Positions 35,761 through 47,600 of a stretch of 64,000 bases of DNA are shown here, piece by piece; within the stretch, counting starts at the first letter, position 1; each line of letters starts with the position of its first letter. The position numbers and the translations under genes were made by a program. Source of the DNA: Simmondsia chinensis (Eukaryota; Streptophyta; Magnoliopsida; Caryophyllales; Simmondsiaceae). Where the stretch lies: NCBI GenBank assembly GCA_018398585.1, contig JAGTTD010000022.1, positions 5,710,001 through 5,774,000 on the forward strand. The letters are read 5' to 3'. Under the pieces are notes generated by a model. That model ran no database searches. It was given only the letters and a program-made list of their open reading frames with translations, and had not been told where the DNA came from.

Positions 35761-36082
35761 CATCCCTCGGGCTCGTGGGTTTTAACCAGTCCCGACAATT
35801 TTGGGCCTCAAGCGAACTCTACAAATAAGACCCCTTCATATATATTAATATTTCTCTTCATAACACAATGATAAATAAAACAAATTATGAAAATTTTAAT
35901 CATAAAACTTATTAATTTCTTCTAATAATCTAGAGCTGATACTAATTTCTCCTCTATGAAAAAAAGATTTTCTTCTTGTGACTTTATGTATCCAATAAAG
36001 GAGGGCTGACTTCAAACCAAACTGATTCTTAGTACCTACTTTGAGGTGTTATGGATGAGCAAAAAACAGTTTTAATTAAGAA
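35761..36082. other. AT-rich spacer, nothing recognised
   Basis: No gene, structure or repeat partner was seen before the solo LTR at 36088. Confidence 0.4.
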
Positions 36083-36087
36083 AGTAT

Positions 36088-36840
36088 TTTTGGAGAATTT
36101 CTTCACAAACTGGGTAACTAAAAAATCTCAGGAGTCAAGGCTGTGTAATCACTTTCCTTAATGCTTATTTCAACGTAATGAAATAGTCTCAGAGATACAA
36201 CGACAACCAAATATGAAGTAAGTTTGTGTGTAGGAAGGAAAAGCGAGAGATGTAGAGAGAATAAACTTTCAAAGTACTTTCACATTTCTTTCATGTAATT
36301 CAATTCAAGTTTTTCATATATTCTCTTCAGTCAATATGGGGGCATATATATATATAGTAAAACACAGTCCAAAAAACGTACCAAAGAATTATCCAAAACA
36401 ACCGCCAAAAACAGAATTAAGCGCTGAAAGTAAAGGTCAAAACTACCCTATGTGTCGAAACTGTGTGTCAACACACATATCATCACACAACTCACTGTGT
36501 GTCGAAATGAATGTCGACACTTGCTTCAACACACAGGGTATTGTAAGATTGTGTGTCGAAGTGAGTATCGACACTCACTTCAACACACGCGGCTCTGTAA
36601 GACCTGTCTGTCAACACACAGAAACCTGTGTGTTGACACTCAGACCTCTAAGAGCGTTTCAGCAGGACTGTTTCTGTGTGTTGACACTCAGACCTCTAAG
36701 AGCGTTTCAGCAGGACTGTGTGTCAACACTTTCAACACATGTGTTGACACACACCATACTTAAACCAAAACCATTCAAAACAAGTATGAAATACTTCTCA
36801 AACACTTCATTAAACGCTTAATTTTAAAAATACATCAACA
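36088..36840 (-). mobile_element. Solo LTR, TGTGTCGACAC-rich family, copy 2
   Basis: 753 bp, homologous to 33768-34508. On the minus strand it starts TGTTGATGTATTTTT (36840). The opposite end has lost its canonical CA (TTTTGGAG on the plus strand). The exact 5-bp duplication AGTAT lies at 36083-36087 and 36841-36845. The interior carries many short GTGTGTCAACACA / TGTCGACA motifs and one 48-bp tandem duplication at about 36629-36720. The open frames at 36336-36821 are by-products of these motifs. Confidence 0.82.
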
Positions 36841-36989
36841 AGTATTTTATTAAGTTTTTGTAGCATTTGACTAACAAGTAAAAATATTTTTAAAAACATA
36901 TTACGATATGTTTTTTTCACCTTCAAAGAGAAGCTATAACTAAATAAATAAATAATGTGCCAAGTCAAGCATGCTCCCTTAACTAAGGG

Positions 36990-37434
36990 AAAACCAAGCT
37001 TTATCTAACTAGGAGTTGGCAACTTGTGAGCTTAAATAAGCTGATCTCAACCTAAATTACAAGTCGCAATTTTTCTAAATGACATGCCAAACTCAAGTCT
37101 AAATGAATCTAAACGAGCTTAACCAAGCACAAGCTCATAGTCTACAACTTGACGAACTTCAAGTTGAGCAAAATGTCAGTGAACAAAGCATGAAGCCTAA
37201 TGAGCTAAAGCTCGGTTATCCATGTCCCAATCCATACAAAGGGGTATGGGAAAAAGAAAGAAAAGGAGGAGAAAAGCAAGGGAAACAAGCAAATTAGAAT
37301 GATCATTATGAGATTGGCATCAAGATAAGGAATGGAATCCAATACCAAGAGAAGTTTTCAAGCAAAGAGTAATGGATGGACAAGCTTTTTCACCCCGTAA
37401 AGGCAAAGAATATGACAAATGATTTCGAAAGCGA
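36990..37434. repeat. Old AGCTTGA/AAGCTC-rich repeat fragment
   Basis: AAACGAGCTTAACCAAGC, CTTCAAGTTGAGC and AGCTAAAGCTCGG blocks resemble the interior of the hAT-like repeat at 17564-18118. The ends are not preserved. The 64-codon frame at 37103-37297 lies in it. Confidence 0.4.
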
Positions 37435-38030
37435 TTCGATGTTTATCCGTCCTCCAACCAGCGTATAGCATAATTCTTAGTCCTTTTTGAGTCTTGCCCC
37501 TAATTTGAATTTTATCTATTTTTTTGTTTCTTCTTTTTTTTGATGTGGATGAATTTTACAAACTTTATCTGTGTTGTATTTGCTCACTTTATACTAATAC
37601 CCAATATCAGTTTTATTTATAAAATACGTGGACAGTAGATTATGGAAGGGTTTTAATGTTCATCAGTCCTACAGCCCACTTGTAGCATATTTCTGGTCCC
37701 TTCCCCATAATTTGAATTTTACCCAATATTTCTTTTTGATGATGTAGATGGGATTTTACAGATTTTATCTGTCTCTTGCTTGCTCACTTTATACTAATAT
37801 CGAGCATCAACTTAGTTACTAAAAAGTGGATAGTAAATTATGAAAGTGTTTCTATATTCATCCGTCCTTTGGTCAACGATACCATATTTCTTTTTCCTTT
37901 TCTTTTGATTATGATTATAGTTTTTCGATTTTTTTTTTCTTTTTCATGATGTGGGTGGGTCTTATAGGCTCGGTCCATCTCTTATTTACCCGCTTAAATT
38001 GATGTTGAGCATCAAACTAAATCATAAAAA
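37435..38030. repeat. Three degenerate tandem copies, about 200-215 bp each
   Basis: The copies start near 37435, 37641 and 37856. Each repeats TTCATC(C)GTCCT, TTTGAATTTTA, GATG(T)GGATG-like, TTTTACA-ATTTTATCTGT and CTCACTTTATACTAAT landmarks in the same order. The third copy is the most diverged. Confidence 0.75.
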
Positions 38031-38380
38031 AAAAAGGATATTGGGGCTTACCACTCTTTTCAATTCTCTTTGGGGCTGGATGTAACTGTACCATTCAATT
38101 ATTTTTAGGGGGAAAAAAAAAAAAGACGAGGGAATCTCAGCACATAAAAGAAATTTAAAGAATCTAGGAATATTTTATATGAAGTCTTAAGAATCTTGAG
38201 AACCAACCAAACAAAAGAAGGGCGAAGATGAGTTTGTCAGTTGGTGTCAAAATTAAACATCACAATGTCCAATTGAGTCAACTTTAAACATCCATGTGTT
38301 TGGCCTTCGGGCGTCTTCTTGTTCAAAAAAATAAATAAATAAATAAATCCATGTGTTTAGGAGAAAGGCGCGACCAACAC

Positions 38381-39290
38381 AAGAAGATATGTGTTTGATA
38401 ATTTAGTTTACAGGACGGGTTTTGAAGAGGTACGTGGATAATAAATAAGCTTTAACCGAGATTTAAATCGATAACCAGTACATGGAATGGTACCTATTTA
38501 ATAAATCACGAAAGAGTTGAGCAACATGAAAAGATATCTATTTAACAACTTAGTTTATAAGATGGTTTCTGAAGAGGTAAGTGGGTTATAGAGACGTTAT
38601 TACCACTCGGAAGGGTATGGTTGCGTACATATACCCCTCCCAGACCCTGCTTTAGCGGGAGCCGCGAGGCACTGGGATTGTTGTTGTTGTTGTATTACCA
38701 AAACTTAAATCTGCATCTATTGAACAACTCATGAACGGGTCGAGTAGCATGAAATGATATCCATCTGATAACTTAGCACACAAGGCAATTTTTAAAGAGG
38801 TGTGTGAATTGTAGAGGAACTTTTACAGAGATTTAAGAGCGAAACCTCTACACAAAAAGATATCTACCTAACAACTCATTGAAGCTTCAAGCAACATGAA
38901 AAGATATCTATTAGATAACTTAGATCACAACACGATTTCTAAAGAGGTACATGGATTGTGGAGAAGCTATTATTGAGACTTAAATCTGTAACCTCTACAT
39001 AGAAAAACAACTATCTGATAACTCATTAAAGGGTTAGAGCAACATCAAAGATATCTACAAGTCAACGTACAAGACAGATTCTATAGAGGTATATAGACTG
39101 TGAAGAAGATATTACTAAGACCTAAACCTTAACCTCTATACGAAAATATATCAATTTGACAACCCATGAAAGATATCTATCCAACAACCTAGAGCACACA
39201 ACGGGTCTTAAAGAGGCACATAGACTATGAAAAAGATAAGCTATCATCGAGACTTGAACCCATGGCCTCAAACACAAAATGATATTGTAC
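38381..39290. repeat. Degenerate minisatellite, about six 125-150-bp units
   Basis: Units begin with AGATATCTATTTGATAACTTAG-like sequence near 38381, 38532, 38756, 38902, 39047 and 39173. They share AAAGAGGTACATGGATT, GAGACTTAAATCT and AACCTCTACACAAAA blocks. A SINE with TSD is inserted in the second unit, which explains its greater length. No long open frame. Confidence 0.82.
38606..38692 (+). mobile_element. 5'-truncated SINE copy with (TTG)n tail
   Basis: 87 bp in plus sense: GGTTGCGTACATATACCCCTCCCAGACCC, then the CTCCCGC/GCGGGAG-type stem region, then TTGTTGTTGTTGTTG. The flank TATTACCA at 38598-38605 and 38693-38700 is an 8-bp duplication. It retains only the 3' half of the family body. 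The only SINE copy here in plus orientation. Confidence 0.82.
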
Positions 39291-39879
39291 TCGGAATACA
39301 ACTTTTAAGCAGATAAAATAACAATGTAGAATGATTCTGACTACAGCTGAATAGTTTAATGGGGAATGAATGCTCTTCATTCATCATGCAATTCCACTTA
39401 GTGAAATGGAGAATAAATCCCATTAGCTTTGGCTTTGTTAGAGAAACTGATTTTACTCAACCATGAAGATTTAGGGGGCTTACATTCCATCCTCCTTTTC
39501 AGAGGGAATATTTACTCTACATACAGAGCAAGTTAGTGTGTCACTTTCTTCATGTTTTATTGCTGGGGGGAGGCAACAACTTGCCCACACCCAACCTTTA
39601 GAAAAAGTAATTACATAAATAAAAACTCGAGTCTAACCAGAATATTTCATCTTGAACAAGACCAGAGCAGTTGTTAATCAATTTGATCCTCGATTGTTTA
39701 TTTGGACCTTTATTGGTTTTCAGTGCAATTGTATCTAGATGTTGGATTGGTCCAAATGTGATAATTTGGTCCAAGACTGGACTGGATTGTTTATTGTTCG
39801 ATTTGGTCCCCGTTTGGTGTTTGAATCTTTAGCAATTTTTGGTATGTTCCAAATTATTATCCACAAATAGAGTCATGGA
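39291..39879. other. Stretch without recognised gene
   Basis: 39680-39860 has TTTGGTCC/GGACC-rich degenerate blocks resembling low-order repeats. Nothing else was seen. Confidence 0.35.
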
Positions 39880-40320
39880 TAGGGGTGTACACAAGGGGAG
39901 CCAATTCTAGTTGAGCACCCTCTTCTTTGAACTCAAGCTTGATAACGCTATAACGAGTTTAAGTTCAAGTTAAGCCTTAAACAAGCCTTTAAACATTTAT
40001 TTGAACTCGGTTTGATAAATATATTAGTATGCTAAATACTTAACTCAACTTGGCTAATTAGTACATTCGAGCAGAGCCAAACCGAACCTATTATTGAGTT
40101 GCACTCGCTATAGAGCCAAGCTATTCGACTCATCATCCATATATCATCAAATTAATATGCAGCGACAAACAAGCTCTCAACAAGCCAAGTACACCCCTCT
40201 ACAAACTTGGCTTGTCAAACATATCATAGCCAACTTAAACTCAGTTTATTAAGCTTATTGAGCTGCCAAAACAAATATAAACAATATTTTATCGATCACA
40301 AATACGAATAGTTCATTCGT
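39880..40320. mobile_element. hAT-like AGCTTGA-rich element fragment
   Basis: Starts TAGGGGTGTACACAA and contains GAACTCAAGCTTGA, AACAAGCC and GAGCTGCC blocks, like the element at 17564. The right end is not clear, so 40320 is approximate. Confidence 0.45.
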
Positions 40321-41053
40321 AGGAATGGCATTAAATTCAGGGCCAGCCCTAATATTCATTGCTTTAGAACCACCCCATATTGGTTAGGATATATTCCTTC
40401 AAAACTATAAATATAAATAAACTAATAAAAATAATTCAGATACATGATACTAAAGGGTGAAATGAGGACCCTAGAAATCAAGGCTATGATTCATTGGTTC
40501 ACAATCCACATCTCATAAATCAAATGGAACCAAAAGTACAAGCAAAAACTAAGATTTTTTAGCTAAAAATATCCTTATTGAAAGTATTGTGCTTCAGTAA
40601 AAAGTACTTCGGCAAAACAAATTTGTTTTTTTCATAGTTTATTGGGCCAAACAAGCCCTTAAAACTTTAATCTAATTAATCTAATCCAATTTATCCGGTG
40701 TAACTCAAATTTCCCACGACGGGAAACACAGACATTGCAATGGTCGAAGGCTATGTCACTCGGAGTAATGTATGGAGGTCAAACACAACTATGTGTTGCA
40801 AACTCAAATTTGGCTGTTACACAACTTAATGGGAGCTACATACTACAACCTTTACAGCAATTTAGACTCCATTTGTTTTGGTAGAAAACATTTTCTATAT
40901 CAATTCTATTGTTTCTTTGTATAACTTCATAGCAACAATCACATAATAGGGAAAACATTTCTCATATTAGTTCTATTGTTTCCGTTGAACCGAACACTTC
41001 GTGTTTCAATAGCTCAAACCCCCTCAGATCTCGTCTATTTCAATTATCATCCA
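40321..41053. other. AT-rich spacer
   Basis: CTCCATTTGTTTTGGTAGAAAA near 40870 resembles one end of the element at 32097. I see no gene. Confidence 0.35.
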
Positions 41054-41235
41054 CCAACAAGAAACCACCACTATTGCCATTATATTCAGTTTATCTCACC
41101 GCACAGGCGCACAGCATGAGACGAGCCAACTTGTGATTCGTTATCCAACAAGAAACCACCACTATTGCCATTATATTCAGTTTATCTCACCGCACAGGCG
41201 CACAGCATGAGACGAGCCAACTTGTGATTCGTTAT
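41054..41235. repeat. Exact 91-bp tandem duplication
   Basis: Units 41054-41144 and 41145-41235 are identical by eye, each starting CCAACAAGAAACCACCACTA and ending TTGTGATTCGTTAT. Identity implies a recent event or an assembly duplication. Confidence 0.93.
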
Positions 41236-42992
41236 TTAGCAGGCTCGAACAAGGTTGAGCCAGCTTGTTTAGATAAACAACCCAGCCCATGTCCAGTAAA
41301 GGTTGGGGTTGGCAGCTACCAAACCTAAATCTGCTTATGTAAGCACATTTCAAGCAAAATTGTGGGTTAATGATCCCAAACAAGAGGGCTCAAGCCCATG
41401 TTGACTCGGCCTAATTCAAGCTCAATTGGGCCAAGCCAAGTTCGACCTCAAAGACTCAAAGCTCGATACTACTATTGCAGACCTAACCTATTAAGTAGAC
41501 TATAGCCATTCTCCTACACCCCGCACAGAAAGCTAACCCACATAGATCACCAAATTTAAAGCATACTATAGCAAACCTAGTGGTGGTTTATTTACTAGGA
41601 AGTAACACGGGAATTTACAATTCATGGGAAGTGATATTTACCCTCTTGTTTGGTCACCAGAAAATTTATAGAACACGGGAAGTTCTAATTCCAGTGAAGT
41701 TTCAATTCCTATGTTACAGGGGAATTAACTTACGTGAGGGGCAAGGTAAGTTTTGATTCCTTAGAAGTTCTATTTTCAGTCTTGATAACCAAACACAAAT
41801 ATCTTCCTTTTGAGAAGTTGACACAAAAATTAAATTTCAGGAAAATATAACTTCTCACAGGAATTTAATTCTTATGTTGACCAAAGTTGAAGTATCATTG
41901 AGAGCACAAAACCTGTTACACAGACAAATGATCATTGGAATGTGCAAATATGGAGAAATAGAAGAGAGGCATAAAAAGATGGTAAAGGAAACGCAAAGAA
42001 TCAGTGTTCACCTTTGCTAAGATCCTTGTCTTGTAAATATAAAGCATCTGACTCATTGTGTACTTTCCCATGACATACTTGCCCTTATTTTTTTGATCGA
42101 AGAAGGCAATATCATGAAGAGAGAGAATGTACAAATACTTGGGACAAGATGTCCTTCGTCATCAAATAAAAGCTCAATACTCATAACACAAAACCCTCCA
42201 ATCCGTCTACAAATTAATGAAAACTATGTTAGAGAAACTACCATAGCTTTTTATCCAAAGAGTTCCTAAAAGGACTACCTTGTCCCACATTAAATTCGCT
42301 GGTATATATTGGTCTTTAGAAACTCTAGCCAAATACACCAAAGAATCGCAATTTTGGCTGTGGAGAATAACATTAGGACTTCTTTCCTCCCTCCTATTCC
42401 GTGAAACTTAATCAAAAGGATACTCTTAACTAATACTAGGATAATCCACATCTAGTCAAAACAAAGAATAGCTTGCATCATAGATCTCAAACCATTGCAC
42501 GAGCAAAAGTAAATGAAGCTGTGTTTCCCTACTTTGGAAGCACAATACACGGAATCCTAGAGAGAGCCATAAAAGATCTTCATTTCCGTAGAGAATCTTG
42601 AGTATTAAGCTTATTAAAGTAACGACTACCAAAAGACTATTTAAGACTGCCATCTTGAAATGACGTAAGCAGGAGAACAATACTGGTATTACAGTGCATA
42701 CTGAGGGGCGTTACTCATCTCAAGTCAGATAACCAACAAAGTAAAGACTATCCGTGGATTATTCATACAATGTATACACTTATAACAATAACATAAAAAC
42801 AGTCATCAATCATGTAATTTCTTCTGCAAAAAAATCATGTAATTTTACTTATGGACTTTATTGAAAGTACCTCATATGCGAGTACAAATATGCTCAGATA
42901 AGCTGAGTAACATAACATAGAGAACGTTCTGGAAGGCGACAAGATCAAAACAAACACCATTACTAACGCCACATTAGCATATGAAAGCAGCT
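41236..42992. other. 3' flank of the complex I-like gene
   Basis: 41236-41480 holds CAAGCTC/GAGCC-rich repeat sequence. 41580-41890 holds an imperfect inverted-repeat-like stretch (GGAAGT...TAACACGGGAATTTAC). The part nearest 42992 is the 3' UTR of the minus-strand gene, its end undefined. The 74-codon frame at 42456-42680 has no motif I recognise. Confidence 0.4.
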
Positions 42993-45900
42993 CTAGTATT
43001 CTTTGTTGCCGAAGTTCTTGCACCATAGTTGTGAAGGAATTGGACGAACGGGATTATGAGGCCGTTGCTGTAAGAAAGAAATTATCAGTATTGTCACAAC
43101 TATAGTTGCACAAAGCGGGAGCGTAAGCAGAAGTGGAAGCAAGAATGAGGGAACATGCAAAGAAGGTTATACGGTTGGGAGTACGGAGGAAGCATTTATA
43201 TTAGTATACATTTACTACGTAAGTAAAATTAATGAATTATCATTAACTGAACTATTAAAGTATAACATATCTAAACAACAACAACAGACCCAGTGCCTCA
43301 AGGGCTCCCGCCTAAGTGAGGTTGGGGGGGGGGGCCGGGCCGGGGATGGATGTACGCAGCCTTACCCCTTCTGGGTATAACCCTCCCGAGAGGTTATTTC
43401 GGAGGACCCCCAACCTTATAACATATCTAAACAAAGTCATAATTAAGCAATAACCAAGAATATTAACTCCAACATGTCTACACAATTCTTTCATTCTTTG
43501 AATTGAGTAATGTAATTAGCCAGCAATCATTCGATAAGTATCTTCTTATCAAATGATTAAATATTATCCGAATCGTGTTCTTGTTGAGTTCGATACGCAT
43601 TTGAAACACAAATCTGACTTCGAAATGATGAATTATGTTTATGAGCATAAAACGTTGCATTTTAGGTGATTCCTACAACTATGTAGTTGCAATGTAAGAA
43701 GAATGACCACAACATACATTCAAATGGCTACATGAAGGAAGTTCATGAGAACTCCCATTATTCTCGGGTCACCCAAAAAAAAAAAAAAAAAAAAAATCAA
43801 AGGATCAAAATTGAGTGTAAAAGAACTTTTTCATTCAAATTAAAGGTAAAATAAGTCATGTTTGCTCAGACATGGAGTTAAGGCTCTGGACAGACGTTCC
43901 ACGCTCAAAAACAATTAATCTATTTCATTTATCTAGAAGAAACAATGTAAAACAGATATCCAACAAGATTTTTATTTAAACACAAACAGAATCAAAAGGA
44001 AAATCTGTCCTTTATGCATTTCTTATTCATACTGAGGACAAGAACTTCTGACTGAGACGAGAAAGGTATCCCTATTCCCTCAGCATTTCTTTTTTCTTTC
44101 GGGCGTGGGAGTGGGAGATCAAATATATCACAGCAGACAAAGGAAATAAAGTCTATCTAGTTGTATGCTTCCTTAGACAGCTAGGGAAACCTTATATGTT
44201 TAAGAGATGGAAAAGTTGACACACAAATCACACCTCAGCGTGAGGAACTCGTGCCCGCTAAAGAGGAAGCATCATAGACCTAAATCGTAGGGTAGCATAT
44301 TGAAAAGTTATCAACTGGGTCCAGAATTCCAACAAAAAGAAGATTTTTAGGAGTTATATTATAAAGGATTTGAGGCATAGAGATGGTTAGCTATTCAAAG
44401 AAATTATTGCAGAAAATTGTTTTGGGGTGATGGGTTACTTCAGCCGTGTGCATTTTTTTTGGGGAAAATCTCTAATCAATGTATAGTATCACGCCTTAAG
44501 CAGCTAAGGGCAGCAAGGTCTTGTCACTTGTGTAGCAAAATGAAATGAATTAGCTTCAAAAGAATGTCAAGTATTGCAATATGCAATGCTATGCCATCAT
44601 AGCATCATGCACATTGCACAAAGTAGATTAGGAGCCATGCAGCCACGCCTTTTGAGACACGCTTGGAGACAAGAAAAGGCCGCACCAGGAAGAGAGAAAA
44701 AAAAAAAGAATTCTCTGGGATACTTAATCACACTCATGACAGCTAATCTAGAAAGATATCCAAGGACTTTGAGTTGCTCGTAGAGCTCCTCCAATGAAGA
44801 ATGAGACGGTACTATTTGAATAACTTGATGCTTTTTCACTCACTAGGAAAAAGTTTTGAAATCAAATAAACCTGGCTACCCTTGCCTCCCACTTCAGTAT
44901 CTAGCCATATTTTGAGCCTTTATGCTTAACAGGAACATAAAAGCACCTTTCCAACATTCTAAACAAGTCTTACTGCTAACGGGATTTTATTTTAAGGATT
45001 TCAATTGGATGTAGATCCTTTACATCGTTAAGGAAAAAAGAAAGAATCGCCATTTTCCAATCCAAACCAGGTGGTTTGCCTGAAAGATAACTTCAGAATG
45101 CTTTTTTAATATATCACTCCACAAAATTTTTACTTTAGTTTTGGTATTATATACAAATTCCCGTCAATTGTACATCAATACCAACTCATATTCCCTATGG
45201 ATATTATCGAGCTCAAGAAAATCCCTCGGAAATCAGAAACAAGGCAGTTTCTTCAGTGGTATTTCGCTTGGTTCATGCTAGTCCAAGCTTATTAGACATT
45301 GACTATTCTAAAAATAATGACAGAAGTTTGTAAATTGAAATCCAAATAAAGGTTCAAACTGATGCTTCCTCACTCATACAACCACAATGATCTCATGCTA
45401 TAGCAACAATCACAAATACAGTTCCTTCATAGAAAAAAAAACATTATCCATCGTAATCTCACGCCATACTTCAACCTCAACCTTATCAAGCGTGCACCTC
45501 ATACAAATTTATAGAATGAGATAATTTGCTTAAGTTAGGAACACAAAATTTTCAAGAAAAATTATTTTTAATTAAAAATATTTTGTGAGAAAACATTTCT
45601 GCAAGAAAAATATTTTCCATTGAACCAAATGGTTCCTATCTTCAAGGTATAAATCTAATTTCTGCAGAAATATAACCATCTCAATCCAGTAACATCCTTT
45701 TACTTTACCCACCTAATAATTCAAACCAACAGCATTCCAGGCTTCAGAATTCAACCAATTAAATCAGATCACATTACACATTCCTAAGCACAGTACAGAC
45801 AATATACAAAGAAAACAAAAACAAACATAGAGCTGTACATTGCATTGATAAATTCAAGGGTAAATTATACAATAGTACCCTGAGATTTAGTATATAAATT

Positions 45901-46451
45901 TTTAGTCCACAAACTCTGTGAAATAATTTTTTAGTTCCAAAATTACATTTAATAAAACACTCCAAATGGCAGTGTAAGGGTGTAAAACAAGTCTTTCATC
46001 CAACTCTTCGTCATTAGTAATGTCACAACATTGCGGTTCATATGTAGCATGAGGGGAATAGTGAGGAGATGGTGAGTTACCAACAAATAACGACAAGTTT
46101 ATCCCCCTTCACATCATCATTTAGGCTTATTAAATCTATGTAACTTTTGAACTAACAAATTATTTTACAAAGTTTAACTAAAAAAATTTAATAAACTAAT
46201 CCTCGCGGTACAAACATGTAATTCAACTATATGAATATAGAATCAAATCAATAGATAATAGAGACGGGAAAAGACACCTCAAGCTCAGCGGACTTCATCG
46301 CAATGGGAACACAGACGAGGAAAACTCCAAACAGCGCAATGGCGGTGTTGCGCCGCCAATGCTTGGGCCGGCAGTACGGCCCACCAGTCATGCTCCACAC
46401 CTTGGTTCTGAAGTCCCCTCCATCGACGTGGCCATGTTCACCTCCACCCAT
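42993..46451 (-). CDS. Respiratory complex I accessory subunit-like protein (NDUFB4/B15 type)
   Basis: Two coding exons, 46451-46278 and 43067-42993, join across a GT-AG intron (GAG|GTGTCT ... CTTACAG|CAACGG). They give 82 residues ending in TAG. Sequence features are a His/Gly-rich start (MGGGEHGHVDGGDF), a conserved VWSMTGGPYCRPKHWRRNTA block, one membrane segment (about residues 36-52, AIALFGVFLVCVPIAM) and a C-terminal RPHNPVRPIPSQLWCKNFG. I recall this architecture from the plant complex I small subunit annotated as NDUFB4-like (Arabidopsis At2g31490). That match is from memory, hence the empty symbol. The protein would sit in the inner mitochondrial membrane. The 3.2-kb intron carries a SINE and a MITE. 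Both exons are intact. Confidence 0.85.
43275..43416 (-). mobile_element. SINE copy in complex I-like gene intron
   Basis: Minus-sense core AGGTTGGGGGTCCTCCGAAATAACC, GGGGTAAGGCTGCGTACATCC and CTCCCGC region end in TTGTTGTTG. It is flanked by an 18-bp duplication TATAACATATCTAAACAA (43261-43278 and 43417-43434; the last bases overlap the TTG tail). It starts just after the point where the 5S head ends in the 30348 copy, so it is 5'-truncated. A run of 12 G lies at about 43323-43334. Confidence 0.88.
45861..46225. mobile_element. Older MITE copy with GGGTAAATTA ends
   Basis: GGGTAAATTATACAATAGTACC on the left and the complement of the right end (GAATTACATGTTTGTACC) are imperfect inverted repeats. 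Inner blocks TTTTTAGTCCACAAACT facing AGTTTAACTAAAAAAA match the element at 34859-35142. No clear target duplication. It lies in the large intron just downstream (gene sense) of the first coding exon. Confidence 0.65.
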
Positions 46452-47600
46452 CTCTCTTTCTTTTCCGATCTACTTACTGAAACCCTAATCAGAAAAGAAT
46501 CAGATTTTGGTGATAGAGAAGTGATATAGTTAAAACCAGTAAGAGTGGCTACATAGCCCTTTTCGAAACTTATTAGGGTTTGATAGTGAAATTAAGAGGG
46601 ACAAGAGAAGAAATTCAGAGAAGAAGAGATTCAAGCTTAACATTCACTTCATATACTTCTTTACAACCCTAGCGTCCTTTTTCATAGAAATTGAGGAGGG
46701 AACCACTAGCTAATATCCTAATTACATAATAATAGGAAAAATTACCTAGATTATCATTGGAATAAAACTACCTAAATAAATACTACGGGTTTTTTTAAAG
46801 GAAAAACACCTTGAAAAGTTGGTAAATTTCACTTAATGACCACGACTTTTCAATTTTTCAGAAATCACCTCCAAAAATTTAAAAATTTTCAATCAACTAC
46901 CTTAAATTACAATGTTAATTGTTTATTACCGGCTAGTGACTTTTATATATTTTTTAGAGTACACATTAAGTGTGACTCAAAGTAACAAAGCATTTTCCAG
47001 GCTCGAGCCTGTTTCAAGCCCCTCAGAATCAAGCCTTAATGGGGGAGGAGGGCACGTGAATCCATTGCTAGCTTGACTAGTTTCAATCCATGCTTCATGT
47101 GCGCCAAAAAAAGGAATGGTGAGCTAAAATCTATGTGGTATGCACGTAATATGCGTAATGGATAGTTAACAAAGATGATTGATTGAAAAATTTTAGAGTT
47201 TTGGAAGGGGTTTTCGAAAAAATCAAAAAGTTGTGGTGGGTAAGTAAAAAAATAATAACCGTTCAATGTGGTTTTTTTTTTGTAAGAAAAACCCTAAATA
47301 CTATTGTAATCACATACAATTTCTCCCTTTCTTTTTTTTTTTTTTTTTTTTTTTTTTTTCAATCTACTGACTGAAACCCTAATCAGAAAAGAATCAGATT
47401 TTGGGGATGAAACCCAAATTGATCTAGAGTCGAAATTGGTAACCCTAAATTGAAGAAATTGAAGATTGATTAAAAAAGTTTGAAGTGTAATAGATCGAAA
47501 TGTAAAGTGCTGGGATTAAAGAGAAGTGGTTAGGGATTTACCTGAGAGGACGATCGCTTCGTGCCGCTCCGTGGATGTCCGTCAGACTGGCTGGGGAGAA
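46452..47600 (-). promoter_or_regulatory. Putative 5' UTR intron and leader of the complex I-like gene
   Basis: Minus-strand CCTCTCAG|GTAAAT (donor, intron starts at 47541) and GGGTTTCAG| (acceptor, intron ends at 46477) would join a GC-richer leader exon (about 47590-47542) to the 25-nt leader before the ATG at 46451-46449. A near copy of the acceptor region lies at 47358-47405 and offers a decoy acceptor at 47371. Transcription start not defined. Confidence 0.45.

Noticed and set aside
36450..36760. CRISPR-like array of short repeats
   Set aside because: Spacing is irregular, the motifs are direct and inverted variants inside an LTR, and the genome is a plant.
36336..36821. 161-codon plus-strand open frame with Thr/Cys/Val-rich repeats
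   Set aside because: It is a translation of the repeated TGTGTCGACAC motifs and a tandem duplication inside a solo LTR.
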